Below, in pieces: positions 8,948-16,949 of a stretch of DNA of 64,000 bases. The DNA comes from Mycobacterium sp. AZCC_0083 (GTDB lineage: Bacteria; Actinomycetota; Actinomycetes; Mycobacteriales; Mycobacteriaceae). The notes under the pieces were generated by a model. The model searched no databases. It was not told the origin of the DNA and worked only from the letters and a program-made list of their open reading frames with translations. A program made the position numbers and the translations under genes. The DNA lies in the NCBI RefSeq assembly GCF_014202335.1, contig NZ_JACHGP010000005.1:186001-250000 (forward strand), written 5' to 3'. Position 1 is the stretch's first letter. Every line of letters begins with the position of its first letter.

Positions 8948-9142
8948 ATGCACTTGGAGATCGACCTGAATGCATGTGTGGGGCATGGCCGGTGCTATGC
9001 CGAGGCGCCACACGCGATAGACGCAGACGACGAAGGCCGCGGCGTCGCGCTCTACTCCGAGGTACCCGACCAGTGGCATGACGAAGTGCGCCTCGCCGTA
9101 GACAGCTGCCCAGAGCAGGCCGTGCGGTTCGACGAGCCTTGA
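8948..9142 (+). CDS. Small [3Fe-4S]-type ferredoxin
   Basis: Ferredoxin of 64 residues. Cysteine ligands are arranged as CVGHGRC near the N-terminus and a single CP (DSCPEQAV) near the C-terminus, the usual pattern for actinobacterial 3Fe-4S ferredoxins that deliver electrons to cytochromes P450. It directly precedes the P450 gene under the same operator. No ferredoxin reductase gene is present in this window, so one must come from elsewhere. Confidence 0.92.
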   Translation: MHLEIDLNACVGHGRCYAEAPHAIDADDEGRGVALYSEVPDQWHDEVRLAVDSCPEQAVRFDEP

Positions 9143-9189
9143 CACTGCCCGACGCGGAATTACAGTCCACCGCCCAAAGGAGAGCGTTG

Positions 9190-10425
9190 ATGCGCACCGA
9201 TGTACACGAAATCGGCTTTGCCGACATGGATCCGGCGATGCGCGCCGCCATCCTCTACGAATCGAATCCGTCGTTCGACGTCGATGATCCAAGACTCATC
9301 TGGAACGACCTGCTCCAGAACCATCCGGTGGTGAAGTGGGAGATGGGTGTTGGGTTCTTCCGCGCCGACGACATCACTGCCGCCGGTCGCCATCCCGACG
9401 TGATCTCGGTCAACCCCTACACCGGCTTGTCAATGGGCATGGGTTCGCGCGACCAGCTGATACCGCTGCACCTCACTGGGGACACCCACGTGCGCTACCG
9501 CAAACTGCTCACCCCGCTGCTCACCGCGAAGCGCATGGAGCCATGGGGCAACACAGTGCGGGAAATCACCGACGAGTTGATCGACGAATTCATCGACGAC
9601 GGCCACGCCGAGCTCTTCGAGCGGGTGTGCGGCCCGCTGCCGACAAAGATCTTTCTGCGGCTGTTTGGTCTGCCCGAAGAGGACCGGACGTTACTGATCC
9701 AATTCAAGGACGACATCCTCGGTGCTACCGGCGAAACTCTGGACGAGCGCGAACAACACGGAATCGAAGCAGGCGACCGGCTGAGGGAGCACCTTGGCAA
9801 ACGGCTCGCCGAGCGCAAGAACGAAGCGCTGCGCGATGATCTAATCAGTCAGTTCTTGACCTTCGAACTCGACGGTCACAAGCTGACCGACGACGAAATC
9901 GTCAACCTCATGCACATGTTCACCATCGCCGGTCTCGACACCGTGACGTCCTCGCTGTCGGTGCAGTTCGCCTTCTTGGCCACGCACCCACGGGAACGTG
10001 AACGGCTCATCGCCGACCCATCGTTGTGGCCGACTGCCGTCGAAGAACTCATGCGAACCGAATCCCCGGTTCCGCAGGGAGGATTACGCTGGGCCGCCGA
10101 GGATCTCGAGATCAATGGAGTCGAGGTCAACAAGGGTCACATGATCTTCTTGGGTTGGGGCAGTGCCAACATCGACCCGGCCGTGTTCGAAGATCCGATG
10201 AAGGTGGACTTGACCCGTAAGCCCAACCGGCACATGTCCTTTGCCGTCGGCCTGCACCGTTGCCTCGGGTCACATCTGGCCCGACTGGAGATGGTAGCGG
10301 CGTTGGAACGGTTCCACCAGCGTATTCCCAACTACGCGGTGACCGACGGTGAGCGGATCGTCTATCGGTCGATCCCTGGAATCCGCCAGGCAGTACGGAT
10401 TCCGATTTCGTTCTCTCCGGCCTGA
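9190..10425 (+). CDS. Cytochrome P450 monooxygenase
   Basis: Soluble bacterial CYP of 411 residues. Visible motifs are the I-helix AGLDTVTSSL, the K-helix EELMR, and the haem-binding loop FAVGLHRCLGSHLARLE with thiolate Cys358. It should hydroxylate a hydrophobic substrate using the ferredoxin encoded just upstream. The ATG at 9190 has an AAAGGAGA ribosome-binding site; an overlapping TTG at 9139 is also in frame but less likely. The CYP family cannot be assigned from sight. As the only monooxygenase of the regulon it is the best candidate for the first attack on the substrate. Confidence 0.93.
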   Translation: MRTDVHEIGFADMDPAMRAAILYESNPSFDVDDPRLIWNDLLQNHPVVKWEMGVGFFRADDITAAGRHPDVISVNPYTGLSMGMGSRDQLIPLHLTGDTHVRYRKLLTPLLTAKRMEPWGNTVREITDELIDEFIDDGHAELFERVCGPLPTKIFLRLFGLPEEDRTLLIQFKDDILGATGETLDEREQHGIEAGDRLREHLGKRLAERKNEALRDDLISQFLTFELDGHKLTDDEIVNLMHMFTIAGLDTVTSSLSVQFAFLATHPRERERLIADPSLWPTAVEELMRTESPVPQGGLRWAAEDLEINGVEVNKGHMIFLGWGSANIDPAVFEDPMKVDLTRKPNRHMSFAVGLHRCLGSHLARLEMVAALERFHQRIPNYAVTDGERIVYRSIPGIRQAVRIPISFSPA

Positions 10426-10438
10426 CGCCAAGCGATCA

Positions 10439-10453
10439 ACGTCGTCGCGACGT
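10439..10453. terminator. Short hairpin between convergent P450 and ligase genes
   Basis: ACGTCG (10439-10444) and CGACGT (10448-10453) form a 6-bp stem with a 3-base loop in the 53-bp gap between convergent genes. There is no T-run. It may act as a bidirectional terminator or be chance. Confidence 0.3.
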
Positions 10454-10478
10454 GAGCGGGCCCAGACTGCATCGATGA

Positions 10479-12131
10479 TCATGTCGACTGGATGCCGTCT
10501 CGGGGGGGTGACTGACGAGCCATCGCCCGCAAGGCAGATTTTTGCACTTTGCCTGCCGGTGTCCGGGGGAAGTCAGTGGTCCGTCCCCGGATCTCTTCGG
10601 GCCACTTGTATTTCGCCAGACCCGACTCGACGAGGTGCTCCCGAATTCGGGGCAGCGACGGAACGCTGTGACCGGCTGCCGGACGGATGAAGGCGCAGCC
10701 GTGCTCGCCGGTGCGGGCGTCGGGGGCGGCGACCACCGCCACGTCGGCAACTTCTGGCATCGATGCCAACGCTGCCTCCACCTCGGATGCGCTCACGTTG
10801 AGTCCGGACCGGATGATGATGTCCTTCACCCGGTCCAGCACGGTGACGTACCCGCGTTCGTCGACCGAGCCGATGTCACCGGTGCGGTACCACCCCACCT
10901 TGAATGCATCGGTGTTCAAGGCGGGGTCGACGTATCCGCTGAACAGGTCGGGCCCGCGGGTGATGATCTCGCCAGTTCCGGTGCGGTGGTGGGCGCCCCG
11001 CTCGTCGCGGATGCGGACGTCGACACCAGTGCACAGGCGACCGTCGGTGGCGGCGCGCACCCGCAGCGGGTCCGCGCGACGGCCCAGCGAGATGCTGGGA
11101 TGCTCGGTGCACCCGTATCCCTTCACGGCAGCAACACCGAGCGCGTCAGCGCGCTCGATCAGTTCCCGGCTCACGGCGGCTCCGCCCAGGGCGGCGACGC
11201 CGACCAGCCGGTGATGCTCCGGCGTGCACCGTGGATCGTCTAGCAGGCCCTGCAGGAACACTGGCGCTCCACTGCCGGCGGCCAGGTCGTGCGTCTGCAT
11301 GAGCCCTAGCACGTCACTGGCGTTCCAGTAGTCCATCAGATGCACGTCGTGGCCCACCAGCGGAGGCACCAGCAACGACACGAGCATTCCGGTGACGTGG
11401 CTGACCGGTGACGTACTCAGCAGGCCCCGACTCCGTTCGGCGAACAGAGGAGCCATGTGCTGACGTATCTCGGCGCACAGCGCCCGGTGGCTCAACAGCA
11501 CGCCCTTCGGGGTGGCGGTCGTGCCTGAGGTCCACCCGATCACCGCTGGGGCTGCCGGATCGAGCCGGATCTGGCTGTGCTCTGCTGCAGATGCGGTCAG
11601 CGTGCCGAAACCGATCGCCGCTGACGGTTTCGCGCCGTCACCGACCACGATGAGGTGCTCCAGCTTCTCCAATCGCTGGTGTCCCGAGGTGATCTCCTCG
11701 ACGACGGCACCGTGACCGCGGCGGCCTTCGATGATGACCGCGCGTGCCCGAGACGTCCGCAGGGCATGCATGACGTCGGAGCTTCCCGCCGCGTGCGAGA
11801 TCGGTACCAGAACGGCGCCGGCGTGCACGAGGCCGTAGAAGACCGCAGCCGCTTCGACGCTATTGGACAGTTGGAACGCGACGGGGTCGCCGGGCACGAT
11901 GCCCAGTCGCCGAAGCCCAGTACCCACCCGTCGTCCCAGATCTGCCATCTCGCGCAACGACATCCGCTGCATCCCACTCCGGGTGTACATGGTGAACATC
12001 CGCCCGCCGGAGGAGTGCAGGGCGCTTGCCAGCAGGTCGCGTAGCGTCTCGCCGCTCCACCAGCCTTCGGCACGGTAGCGGGCGCAGAGCTCAGGTGTGG
12101 GCTCGACGGTGGTAAAGGTCGTCGTCGTCAT
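10479..12131 (-). CDS. Acyl-CoA synthetase (AMP-forming), copy 1
   Basis: ANL superfamily adenylate-forming ligase of 550 residues that should activate a carboxylic acid as its CoA thioester. The phosphate-binding loop reads TSGTTATPKG (Gly changed to Ala). The A5-like KGYGCTEHPS, the YRTGD aspartate motif and the C-terminal catalytic lysine in FPRTPAGKVQK are present. Start at ATG 12131; the frame continues ten codons further into the operator and is not used. It is divergent from the enoyl-CoA hydratase with an operator copy between. A second synthetase at 14063 is related, suggesting two acid intermediates are activated at different stages. Confidence 0.9.
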   Translation of the reverse strand: MTTTTFTTVEPTPELCARYRAEGWWSGETLRDLLASALHSSGGRMFTMYTRSGMQRMSLREMADLGRRVGTGLRRLGIVPGDPVAFQLSNSVEAAAVFYGLVHAGAVLVPISHAAGSSDVMHALRTSRARAVIIEGRRGHGAVVEEITSGHQRLEKLEHLIVVGDGAKPSAAIGFGTLTASAAEHSQIRLDPAAPAVIGWTSGTTATPKGVLLSHRALCAEIRQHMAPLFAERSRGLLSTSPVSHVTGMLVSLLVPPLVGHDVHLMDYWNASDVLGLMQTHDLAAGSGAPVFLQGLLDDPRCTPEHHRLVGVAALGGAAVSRELIERADALGVAAVKGYGCTEHPSISLGRRADPLRVRAATDGRLCTGVDVRIRDERGAHHRTGTGEIITRGPDLFSGYVDPALNTDAFKVGWYRTGDIGSVDERGYVTVLDRVKDIIIRSGLNVSASEVEAALASMPEVADVAVVAAPDARTGEHGCAFIRPAAGHSVPSLPRIREHLVESGLAKYKWPEEIRGRTTDFPRTPAGKVQKSALRAMARQSPPRDGIQST

Positions 12132-12152
12132 GGCAGCCTCCACGAGCAGCGT

Positions 12153-12168
12153 GGTATACACGTAAAGT
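12153..12168. promoter_or_regulatory. Operator copy 4, divergent ligase/enoyl-CoA hydratase promoter
   Basis: GGTATACACGTAAAGT matches the Region 1 palindrome at most positions (mismatches at the outer bases of the left arm and one in the right arm). It is centred between AMP-ligase start 12131 and hydratase start 12214. It is the weakest of the six main copies. Confidence 0.65.
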
Positions 12169-12213
12169 TACGTGCAGCCTATCCGATGATCCCGCGGCCG
12201 ATGGAGACTCCAG

Positions 12214-13026
12214 ATGAACGACTTCGACGATGCTCTCTACGGATTCCCAGCAGAAGTCAAGGTCGAGGCCCACGGACCGGTACGGCTGGTCACGCTGAAC
12301 CGTCCGGACGATCTCAACGGTGCCAACCGTGCCATGCATCAGGCGCTGGCCGGGCTGTGGAACCGGCTCGACGAGGACACCGAGGCGCGCGCTGTCATCC
12401 TCACCGGCAGCGGGCAGGCATTCAGTGCCGGTGGAGATTTCGGCTACATGCAGCAGAACATCGACGATGAGGCAATGCGCGCACAGACGATGGCCGAGGG
12501 CCGCGCAATCATCGAGGGCATGGTGCGGTGCCGGTTGCCGGTGATCGCCGCGGTCAACGGCCCCGCGGTCGGACTGGGATGCAGCCTGGCCGTGTTGTCC
12601 GACATCGTGTTGATGGTCGAAGGTAGCTTCCTGGCCGACCCGCACTTGCGGATGGGCTTGGTGCCCGGTGACGGTGGCATGACCTGGCCGATGCTGACCA
12701 GCCTCTCGCGGGCCAAGGAATACCTGTTCCTGGGCTCGCGAATTCCTGCCGCCGACGCCGTGAGCATGGGGCTGGCCAGCCGCGTCGTGGCACCGGAGAA
12801 GCTCCTCGACGAGGCGCTCGCGCTGGCGCTGCGGCTGGCCGACGTGCCCGCCGCGGCCCTTCAGACCACCAAGCGGGCCCTGAACGCCTACCTGGACCAA
12901 CAGCTCGACAATGCCTATGCCGTTGCACTGTCCGGAGAGTTGGACAGCATGCACTCCGAGGAACACCGGCTGGCGGTTGCCGCGGCGCAGTCCAAGGCGG
13001 CAGCCGCGGGGTCACGCCGAGGGTGA
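12214..13026 (+). CDS. Enoyl-CoA hydratase/isomerase family protein
   Basis: Crotonase-fold protein of 270 residues. The oxyanion-hole region (SAGGDFGYM) and the second loop (GCSLAVLSDIVLM) are present. At the two positions that are glutamates in classical hydratases, the sequence reads ADPHLRMGLVPGDGG, so the second acid is aspartate and the first is not obviously glutamate. That DPH...GDGG form is common in actinobacterial crotonases of uncertain specificity. The role may be hydration, isomerisation or ring hydrolysis in the regulon's beta-oxidation steps. The gene ends 5 bp from the convergent kinase gene. Confidence 0.9.
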   Translation: MNDFDDALYGFPAEVKVEAHGPVRLVTLNRPDDLNGANRAMHQALAGLWNRLDEDTEARAVILTGSGQAFSAGGDFGYMQQNIDDEAMRAQTMAEGRAIIEGMVRCRLPVIAAVNGPAVGLGCSLAVLSDIVLMVEGSFLADPHLRMGLVPGDGGMTWPMLTSLSRAKEYLFLGSRIPAADAVSMGLASRVVAPEKLLDEALALALRLADVPAAALQTTKRALNAYLDQQLDNAYAVALSGELDSMHSEEHRLAVAAAQSKAAAAGSRRG

Positions 13027-13031
13027 GCCGA

Positions 13032-14066
13032 TCAGCCCCGTGACCGGCCCAGGTGCCGTAGGCCGGTCGTAATCAGAGGGGATACCGCATCGTCGGCGAC
13101 GTCGACCGCGCCGTCGTTGCTGCGGCGGCGGTGGGCGATTCCGGCCGCGATGATCGCCACTTTGAAGTAGCCCAGCGCCAGGTGAAAGTTCCAGTGCTGC
13201 AGCGGCGTACTGGACACGGTTGCGTACCGCTGCGCCATCTCGTCGGCGCTGGGAAGCCTCGACGACGTCCATGCCGCGTCGGTACCGATCACTAGGTCGA
13301 AGACGGGGTCACGGTAGACGCACATCAGTGCGACGTCGGCCAGCGGGTCGCCGAGTGTGGACATCTCCCAGTCCACCACGGCCCGAACCCGATGCGGTGC
13401 CGATGATTCCAAGATGGTGTTGTCGATGCGGTAGTCGCCGTGCACGATCGTCGTCGCGCTTTGCGGCGGAACCGATTCCGCGAGTCGCGCGTGTAAGCGC
13501 CGAACGTCCTCGTCGCGCGGGTCGCCGGGTTCACGAATTAGCTCCCACTGCGATCCCCACCGCCGTATCTGGCGCTGTAGATAGCCGTCTGAACGTGCCC
13601 AGTCCGCCAGCCCGACGCTGACGGGGTCGACCTGGTGCAGCGCGGCCAAGACGTCGATCAAGCCGTACGCGCAATCGCGCACCACGGAGTCGGATTCGAT
13701 CGCGTCCAGTTCGGTCTGCGTGCGAATCACCTGACCCACGACGTATTCGACGAGGGTGAACGGCGCACCCAACACCGATGCGTCCTGGCACATCGTGACA
13801 GGACGGGCGACGGGAATGTCGGTAGAGGCCAACGCAGACACCACCAGGTACTCCCGGCTCATGTCATGAGCCGAGGGCGTGACGCCGTGAAACGGGGGGC
13901 GACGCAGCACCCACGTGGACACGTCGTCGAATAACAGGTACGTCAGATTCGATCGACCGCCGGAGATCAGTTCGGCCCGAAGTTGGCCCTGGCGGGCGAA
14001 CCCGGCACCGGCGAGATGCCGGGTCAGCGCCGAAAGATCCAGTGCCTCAGCATTTGTCGTCGTCAC
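13032..14066 (-). CDS. APH-fold kinase, LvaA/ACAD11-type candidate 4-hydroxyacyl-CoA kinase
   Basis: Aminoglycoside-phosphotransferase-fold protein of 344 residues. The catalytic loop VHGDYRIDN and the metal-binding VVDWEMSTLGDPLADVALM are the signatures of the subgroup fused to acyl-CoA dehydrogenase in ACAD10/ACAD11 and found as LvaA in Pseudomonas levulinate catabolism, where it phosphorylates 4-hydroxyacyl-CoA. It is not expected to give drug resistance. The GTG at 14066 overlaps the stop of the upstream acyl-CoA synthetase, so the two are translationally coupled. Together with the acyl-CoA dehydrogenases nearby this suggests a gamma-hydroxyacyl-CoA route. Confidence 0.85.
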   Translation of the reverse strand: MTTTNAEALDLSALTRHLAGAGFARQGQLRAELISGGRSNLTYLLFDDVSTWVLRRPPFHGVTPSAHDMSREYLVVSALASTDIPVARPVTMCQDASVLGAPFTLVEYVVGQVIRTQTELDAIESDSVVRDCAYGLIDVLAALHQVDPVSVGLADWARSDGYLQRQIRRWGSQWELIREPGDPRDEDVRRLHARLAESVPPQSATTIVHGDYRIDNTILESSAPHRVRAVVDWEMSTLGDPLADVALMCVYRDPVFDLVIGTDAAWTSSRLPSADEMAQRYATVSSTPLQHWNFHLALGYFKVAIIAAGIAHRRRSNDGAVDVADDAVSPLITTGLRHLGRSRG

Positions 14067-15694
14067 ACCAACCACGTCTTTCTGATCTCGTTCTTGCGCA
14101 CCTTGCCCGATGCGGTGCGCGGAAGTGCGTCGACGACACGGAGTTCCTCGGGCCACTTCGGCTTGGCCAGCCCCATCGCGGCGAGATGCCCGGTCAGCGT
14201 CGACAGGGACATCTCCCGGCCGCCCCGCGCAACGACGACCGCCACCGCACGTTCCCCGGTACGGATATCGGGGACACCGATCACCGCGACCTCGGCCACC
14301 GCAGCACAGGTCATCAACGCGCTTTCGACTTCTACGGGTGAGACTTTCACGCCGTTGCGGATGATGAGTTCCTTGGCCCGTCCGGTCACCGAGAGGTGCC
14401 CGTCGGCGTCGACGACGCCGACGTCGCCGGTCGCCAGCCATCCCTGCACGTCGAAGACGGTGTTCAGTTCCGGTTGCAGGTAACCGGCGCACCGATCCGG
14501 GCCCCTGGTGAAGATCTCGCCTTCGCTGCCCGACGGCAAGAGCGCACCGCAGCGATCGCGCACCTGCACCTCCACCCCGTCGAGTAGACAGCCATCGGTG
14601 CGGGCCAGTTGTCCAGGGGTGTCGCCAAGCCGACTGGCGCTGACGGTCGGGTGTTCGGTCAGTCCGTAACTCCGCAGCACGGTGATCCCGCGCTGGGCTG
14701 CCTTGGCGACCAAGCTCTCCGGCACCGGCGATCCGCCGAGGATGACGTACCCCATCCGGTGGGCGAGTTCGTCGGTGAAACCGGGATGGTCGATCAACGC
14801 CGACAAGAAGACCGCCGCGCCGCCGCCGGGTGCGAGCCCCTCGGCCCGTGCGGTGTCGAGGATGAAGTCGGCGTCGAAGGTGTCCACCAAGTGGATCGGT
14901 TCGCCACGGTGAATCGGCGCCAGCAGTCCTAGGGTCATCCCGGCCGCGTGCGCGATCGGTGAAGCCATGATCTGGGGGGTCGCGTCAGTGGGGATCATCG
15001 CCACGAGGTGTCCACGCACCTCGGCCCCGAGGGTTCGGTGGGTGTGGACGACCCCCTTCGCGGTGCCCCCGGTCCCGGAGGTGAAGGCCAACAGGCACTC
15101 GTCGTCTGGCGACCGATCGCTCGGGATTGCCGCGATGGGGTCACATAGCAGGTCATCGAACGATACGACGTCCGAGCCAGGCGCGCGTTTGCCCAGGCCG
15201 GCGCACACCACGACGGTGTCCACGCTGGGCATCTCCGTGCGAGAGTCCAGGACTTCACCGAGGTAGTCGCGAGCGCCGTGGCGTTCGCAGGTGATCAGCA
15301 CCGTGGCGCCGGTCGCGTTGACGATCTCGGTCAGTTCCTTGCGCCCGTAGAACGAGGCGACCGGAACGACGACGGCGCCCAACGCAGCCACGCCGACGAA
15401 CGCCGCTACGGCCTCCCACCCGTTCGGCAACCAGATCACCACGCGATCACCCGCGGCGAGCCCGCGCTTGGACAGGCCGGCGGCTACTCGGCGCGCCGTC
15501 GCCTCCAACGATCCGAACGTCTCCTCGCGGCCGGTGTGCTTCGACCAGATGCCCACCCGCTGGCGCGGACGACGTCGCAGGCCGTCGATGAGAAGGGTAC
15601 CCAGTGACGTGTCGTCCCACAGACCGCTGCGCAGATACCGCTCCCGCAGGGAGCCCGGGATTCTTGCGGGGTTCAGCGGCTCGCGGACGGTCAC
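14063..15694 (-). CDS. Acyl-CoA synthetase (AMP-forming), copy 2
   Basis: ANL-family ligase of 543 residues with an unusual phosphate loop TSGTGGTAKG (canonical TSGTTGTPKG, so Thr to Gly and Pro to Ala). The YGLTEHPTVS, WLATGD and catalytic-lysine LPRTASGKVRK motifs are normal. The stop overlaps the start of the APH-fold kinase, which implies that the CoA ester it makes is the substrate of that kinase (inference). An operator copy sits about 80 bp upstream. Confidence 0.9.
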   Translation of the reverse strand: MTVREPLNPARIPGSLRERYLRSGLWDDTSLGTLLIDGLRRRPRQRVGIWSKHTGREETFGSLEATARRVAAGLSKRGLAAGDRVVIWLPNGWEAVAAFVGVAALGAVVVPVASFYGRKELTEIVNATGATVLITCERHGARDYLGEVLDSRTEMPSVDTVVVCAGLGKRAPGSDVVSFDDLLCDPIAAIPSDRSPDDECLLAFTSGTGGTAKGVVHTHRTLGAEVRGHLVAMIPTDATPQIMASPIAHAAGMTLGLLAPIHRGEPIHLVDTFDADFILDTARAEGLAPGGGAAVFLSALIDHPGFTDELAHRMGYVILGGSPVPESLVAKAAQRGITVLRSYGLTEHPTVSASRLGDTPGQLARTDGCLLDGVEVQVRDRCGALLPSGSEGEIFTRGPDRCAGYLQPELNTVFDVQGWLATGDVGVVDADGHLSVTGRAKELIIRNGVKVSPVEVESALMTCAAVAEVAVIGVPDIRTGERAVAVVVARGGREMSLSTLTGHLAAMGLAKPKWPEELRVVDALPRTASGKVRKNEIRKTWLV

Positions 15695-15773
15695 AGCGTC
15701 ACCTCGCCGACGCGTGCCGGCGCCACGGTGCCGACTGCGACGCTCAGCGCCGGCATGGCTCCCCGATCAGGCA

Positions 15774-15789
15774 ACTATACATGTATAGT
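15774..15789. promoter_or_regulatory. Operator copy 5, upstream of ligase 2-kinase operon
   Basis: Perfect ACTATACATGTATAGT, identical to copy 1. The gene it serves is on the minus strand (start 15694). No convincing plus-strand gene begins on its other side. Confidence 0.8.
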
Positions 15790-16131
15790 GGTTATACCAT
15801 GAGAGCTCCGAATGCTCGGCCTCGCACTCGGTTTCGTCCTCGGCAGGCGGTCCGTTCTCGGCATCGCCGACGCCAGATCAGGGCCACCGCCGGGCCGGCG
15901 TGCGGCCAGGACGGCATTCCTCGCGCGTGCGTGTGGATCTCGGGTTACCACCTGTGCCTGCATCCACGCGAGTCGCGCCGGAGGTTGTTGCCACGGATGT
16001 CGTGGCGTCGCAACCTCCGTTAGGACCACACACCCGGAAACGGGCTGCCCCGGGTTGCGATACGTGGGTGATGCGTGCGAAGCGCTTGGCCCACGCCGCT
16101 TGCACCACCATTGCCGCGCGTGCAGCGGGCT
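15790..16131. other. 342-bp gap with no supportable gene
   Basis: Frames here encode only arginine-rich, family-less peptides; one runs from ATG 15799 directly after operator copy 5 but has no coding character. The only structure is the stem-loop at 15980-16018 described separately. I see no gene. Confidence 0.6.
15980..16018. terminator. Imperfect long stem-loop downstream of the SDR gene
   Basis: GGAGGTTG at 15980-15987 pairs with CAACCTCC at 16011-16018, and inner CCACG (15991-15995) pairs with CGTGG (16001-16005) around a 5-base loop. It lies about 115 bp past the SDR stop on the minus strand. It could terminate the thiolase-SDR operon; no poly-T tract follows. Confidence 0.45.
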
Positions 16132-16905
16132 CTATCGGGGAGCGAACCGCTGGGCGCCATCCAAGCGCAGGATCTCGCCGTTGACGTACCGGTTGCCCAG
16201 CAGGAACGCCGCGGCGTCGGCGTACTCGTCTGGTGATCCGAGCCGCTTGGGAAACGGCACGCTGCTCGCGAACTTCGCAAGCGCCTCGGCACCCACCGAT
16301 TCCATGATGGGTGTCTTCATCGTTCCCGGCGCGATGGCGTTCACCCGGATGCCCGCCGAGCTGACATCACGGGCCGCGGCCAATGTGAGGCCGACGACCC
16401 CCGCCTTCGCCGCTGCATAGGCAGACTGTCCGATCTGACCCTCGTATGCGGCGATGGACGACGTCAGCACGACCGCGCCCCGCTCGCCGTCCGCGCCCGG
16501 ATCGGACGCAGCGATCGCAGCAGCGGTCAGACGAAGCAGGTTGAACGTGCCGTTCAGGTAGACGTCGATCGTCCCGCGGTAGGCGTCGAAGTCCGCAGGT
16601 GAGCCGTCGCGGGCAACGATGCGCTGCGCTACGCCAGGTCCACCGTGGGCGGTCACCACGTAGCGCAGCGGCGCGAGCTGTCCGGCGCGGTCGATCGCGG
16701 CGGCGACGCTATCGGAATCAGTGACGTCGGTGCGGACGTAGGCGGCACGCTTCCCGAGCTCAGCCGCCAGAGCGTCGCCCGCCTCTTCGGCGAGGTCGCA
16801 CACCACCACCGCCAACCCGTCGGCGTGGAGGCGACGCACGGTCGCAGCACCCAGGCCGCCCACTCCCCCGCTGACCATCACAGATGCGTCGGTTCGAATG
16901 CTCAT
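16132..16905 (-). CDS. SDR family oxidoreductase, likely 3-hydroxyacyl-CoA dehydrogenase
   Basis: Classical short-chain dehydrogenase of 257 residues: nucleotide-binding GGVGGLGAATVRRLHADG, catalytic Ser in VLTSSIAAYEG, Tyr-Lys in YAAAKAG, and a C-terminal YVNGEILRLDGAQRF. The ATG at 16905 is used; the upstream extension overlaps the thiolase end. It follows the thiolase by 44 bp on the same strand. In that position it most likely oxidises a 3-hydroxyacyl-CoA to the ketoacyl-CoA that the thiolase cleaves, like HSD17B10-type enzymes. This role is inferred from context. Confidence 0.88.
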   Translation of the reverse strand: MSIRTDASVMVSGGVGGLGAATVRRLHADGLAVVVCDLAEEAGDALAAELGKRAAYVRTDVTDSDSVAAAIDRAGQLAPLRYVVTAHGGPGVAQRIVARDGSPADFDAYRGTIDVYLNGTFNLLRLTAAAIAASDPGADGERGAVVLTSSIAAYEGQIGQSAYAAAKAGVVGLTLAAARDVSSAGIRVNAIAPGTMKTPIMESVGAEALAKFASSVPFPKRLGSPDEYADAAAFLLGNRYVNGEILRLDGAQRFAPR

Positions 16906-16949
16906 TGCCTTGTTGCCCTTCGGCGTCGTCGTCCGTGTGGCCGCTCGGG

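Noticed and set aside
13032..14066. Aminoglycoside resistance gene
   Set aside because: The kinase carries the LvaA/ACAD11 subgroup motifs and is coupled to an acyl-CoA synthetase, so a metabolic role is far more likely than drug modification.
13032..14492. A 486-codon frame extending the APH-fold kinase upstream
   Set aside because: The first 142 codons are antisense-like arginine-rich sequence overlapping the acyl-CoA synthetase gene. GTG 14066, overlapping the synthetase stop, gives the normal family N-terminus.
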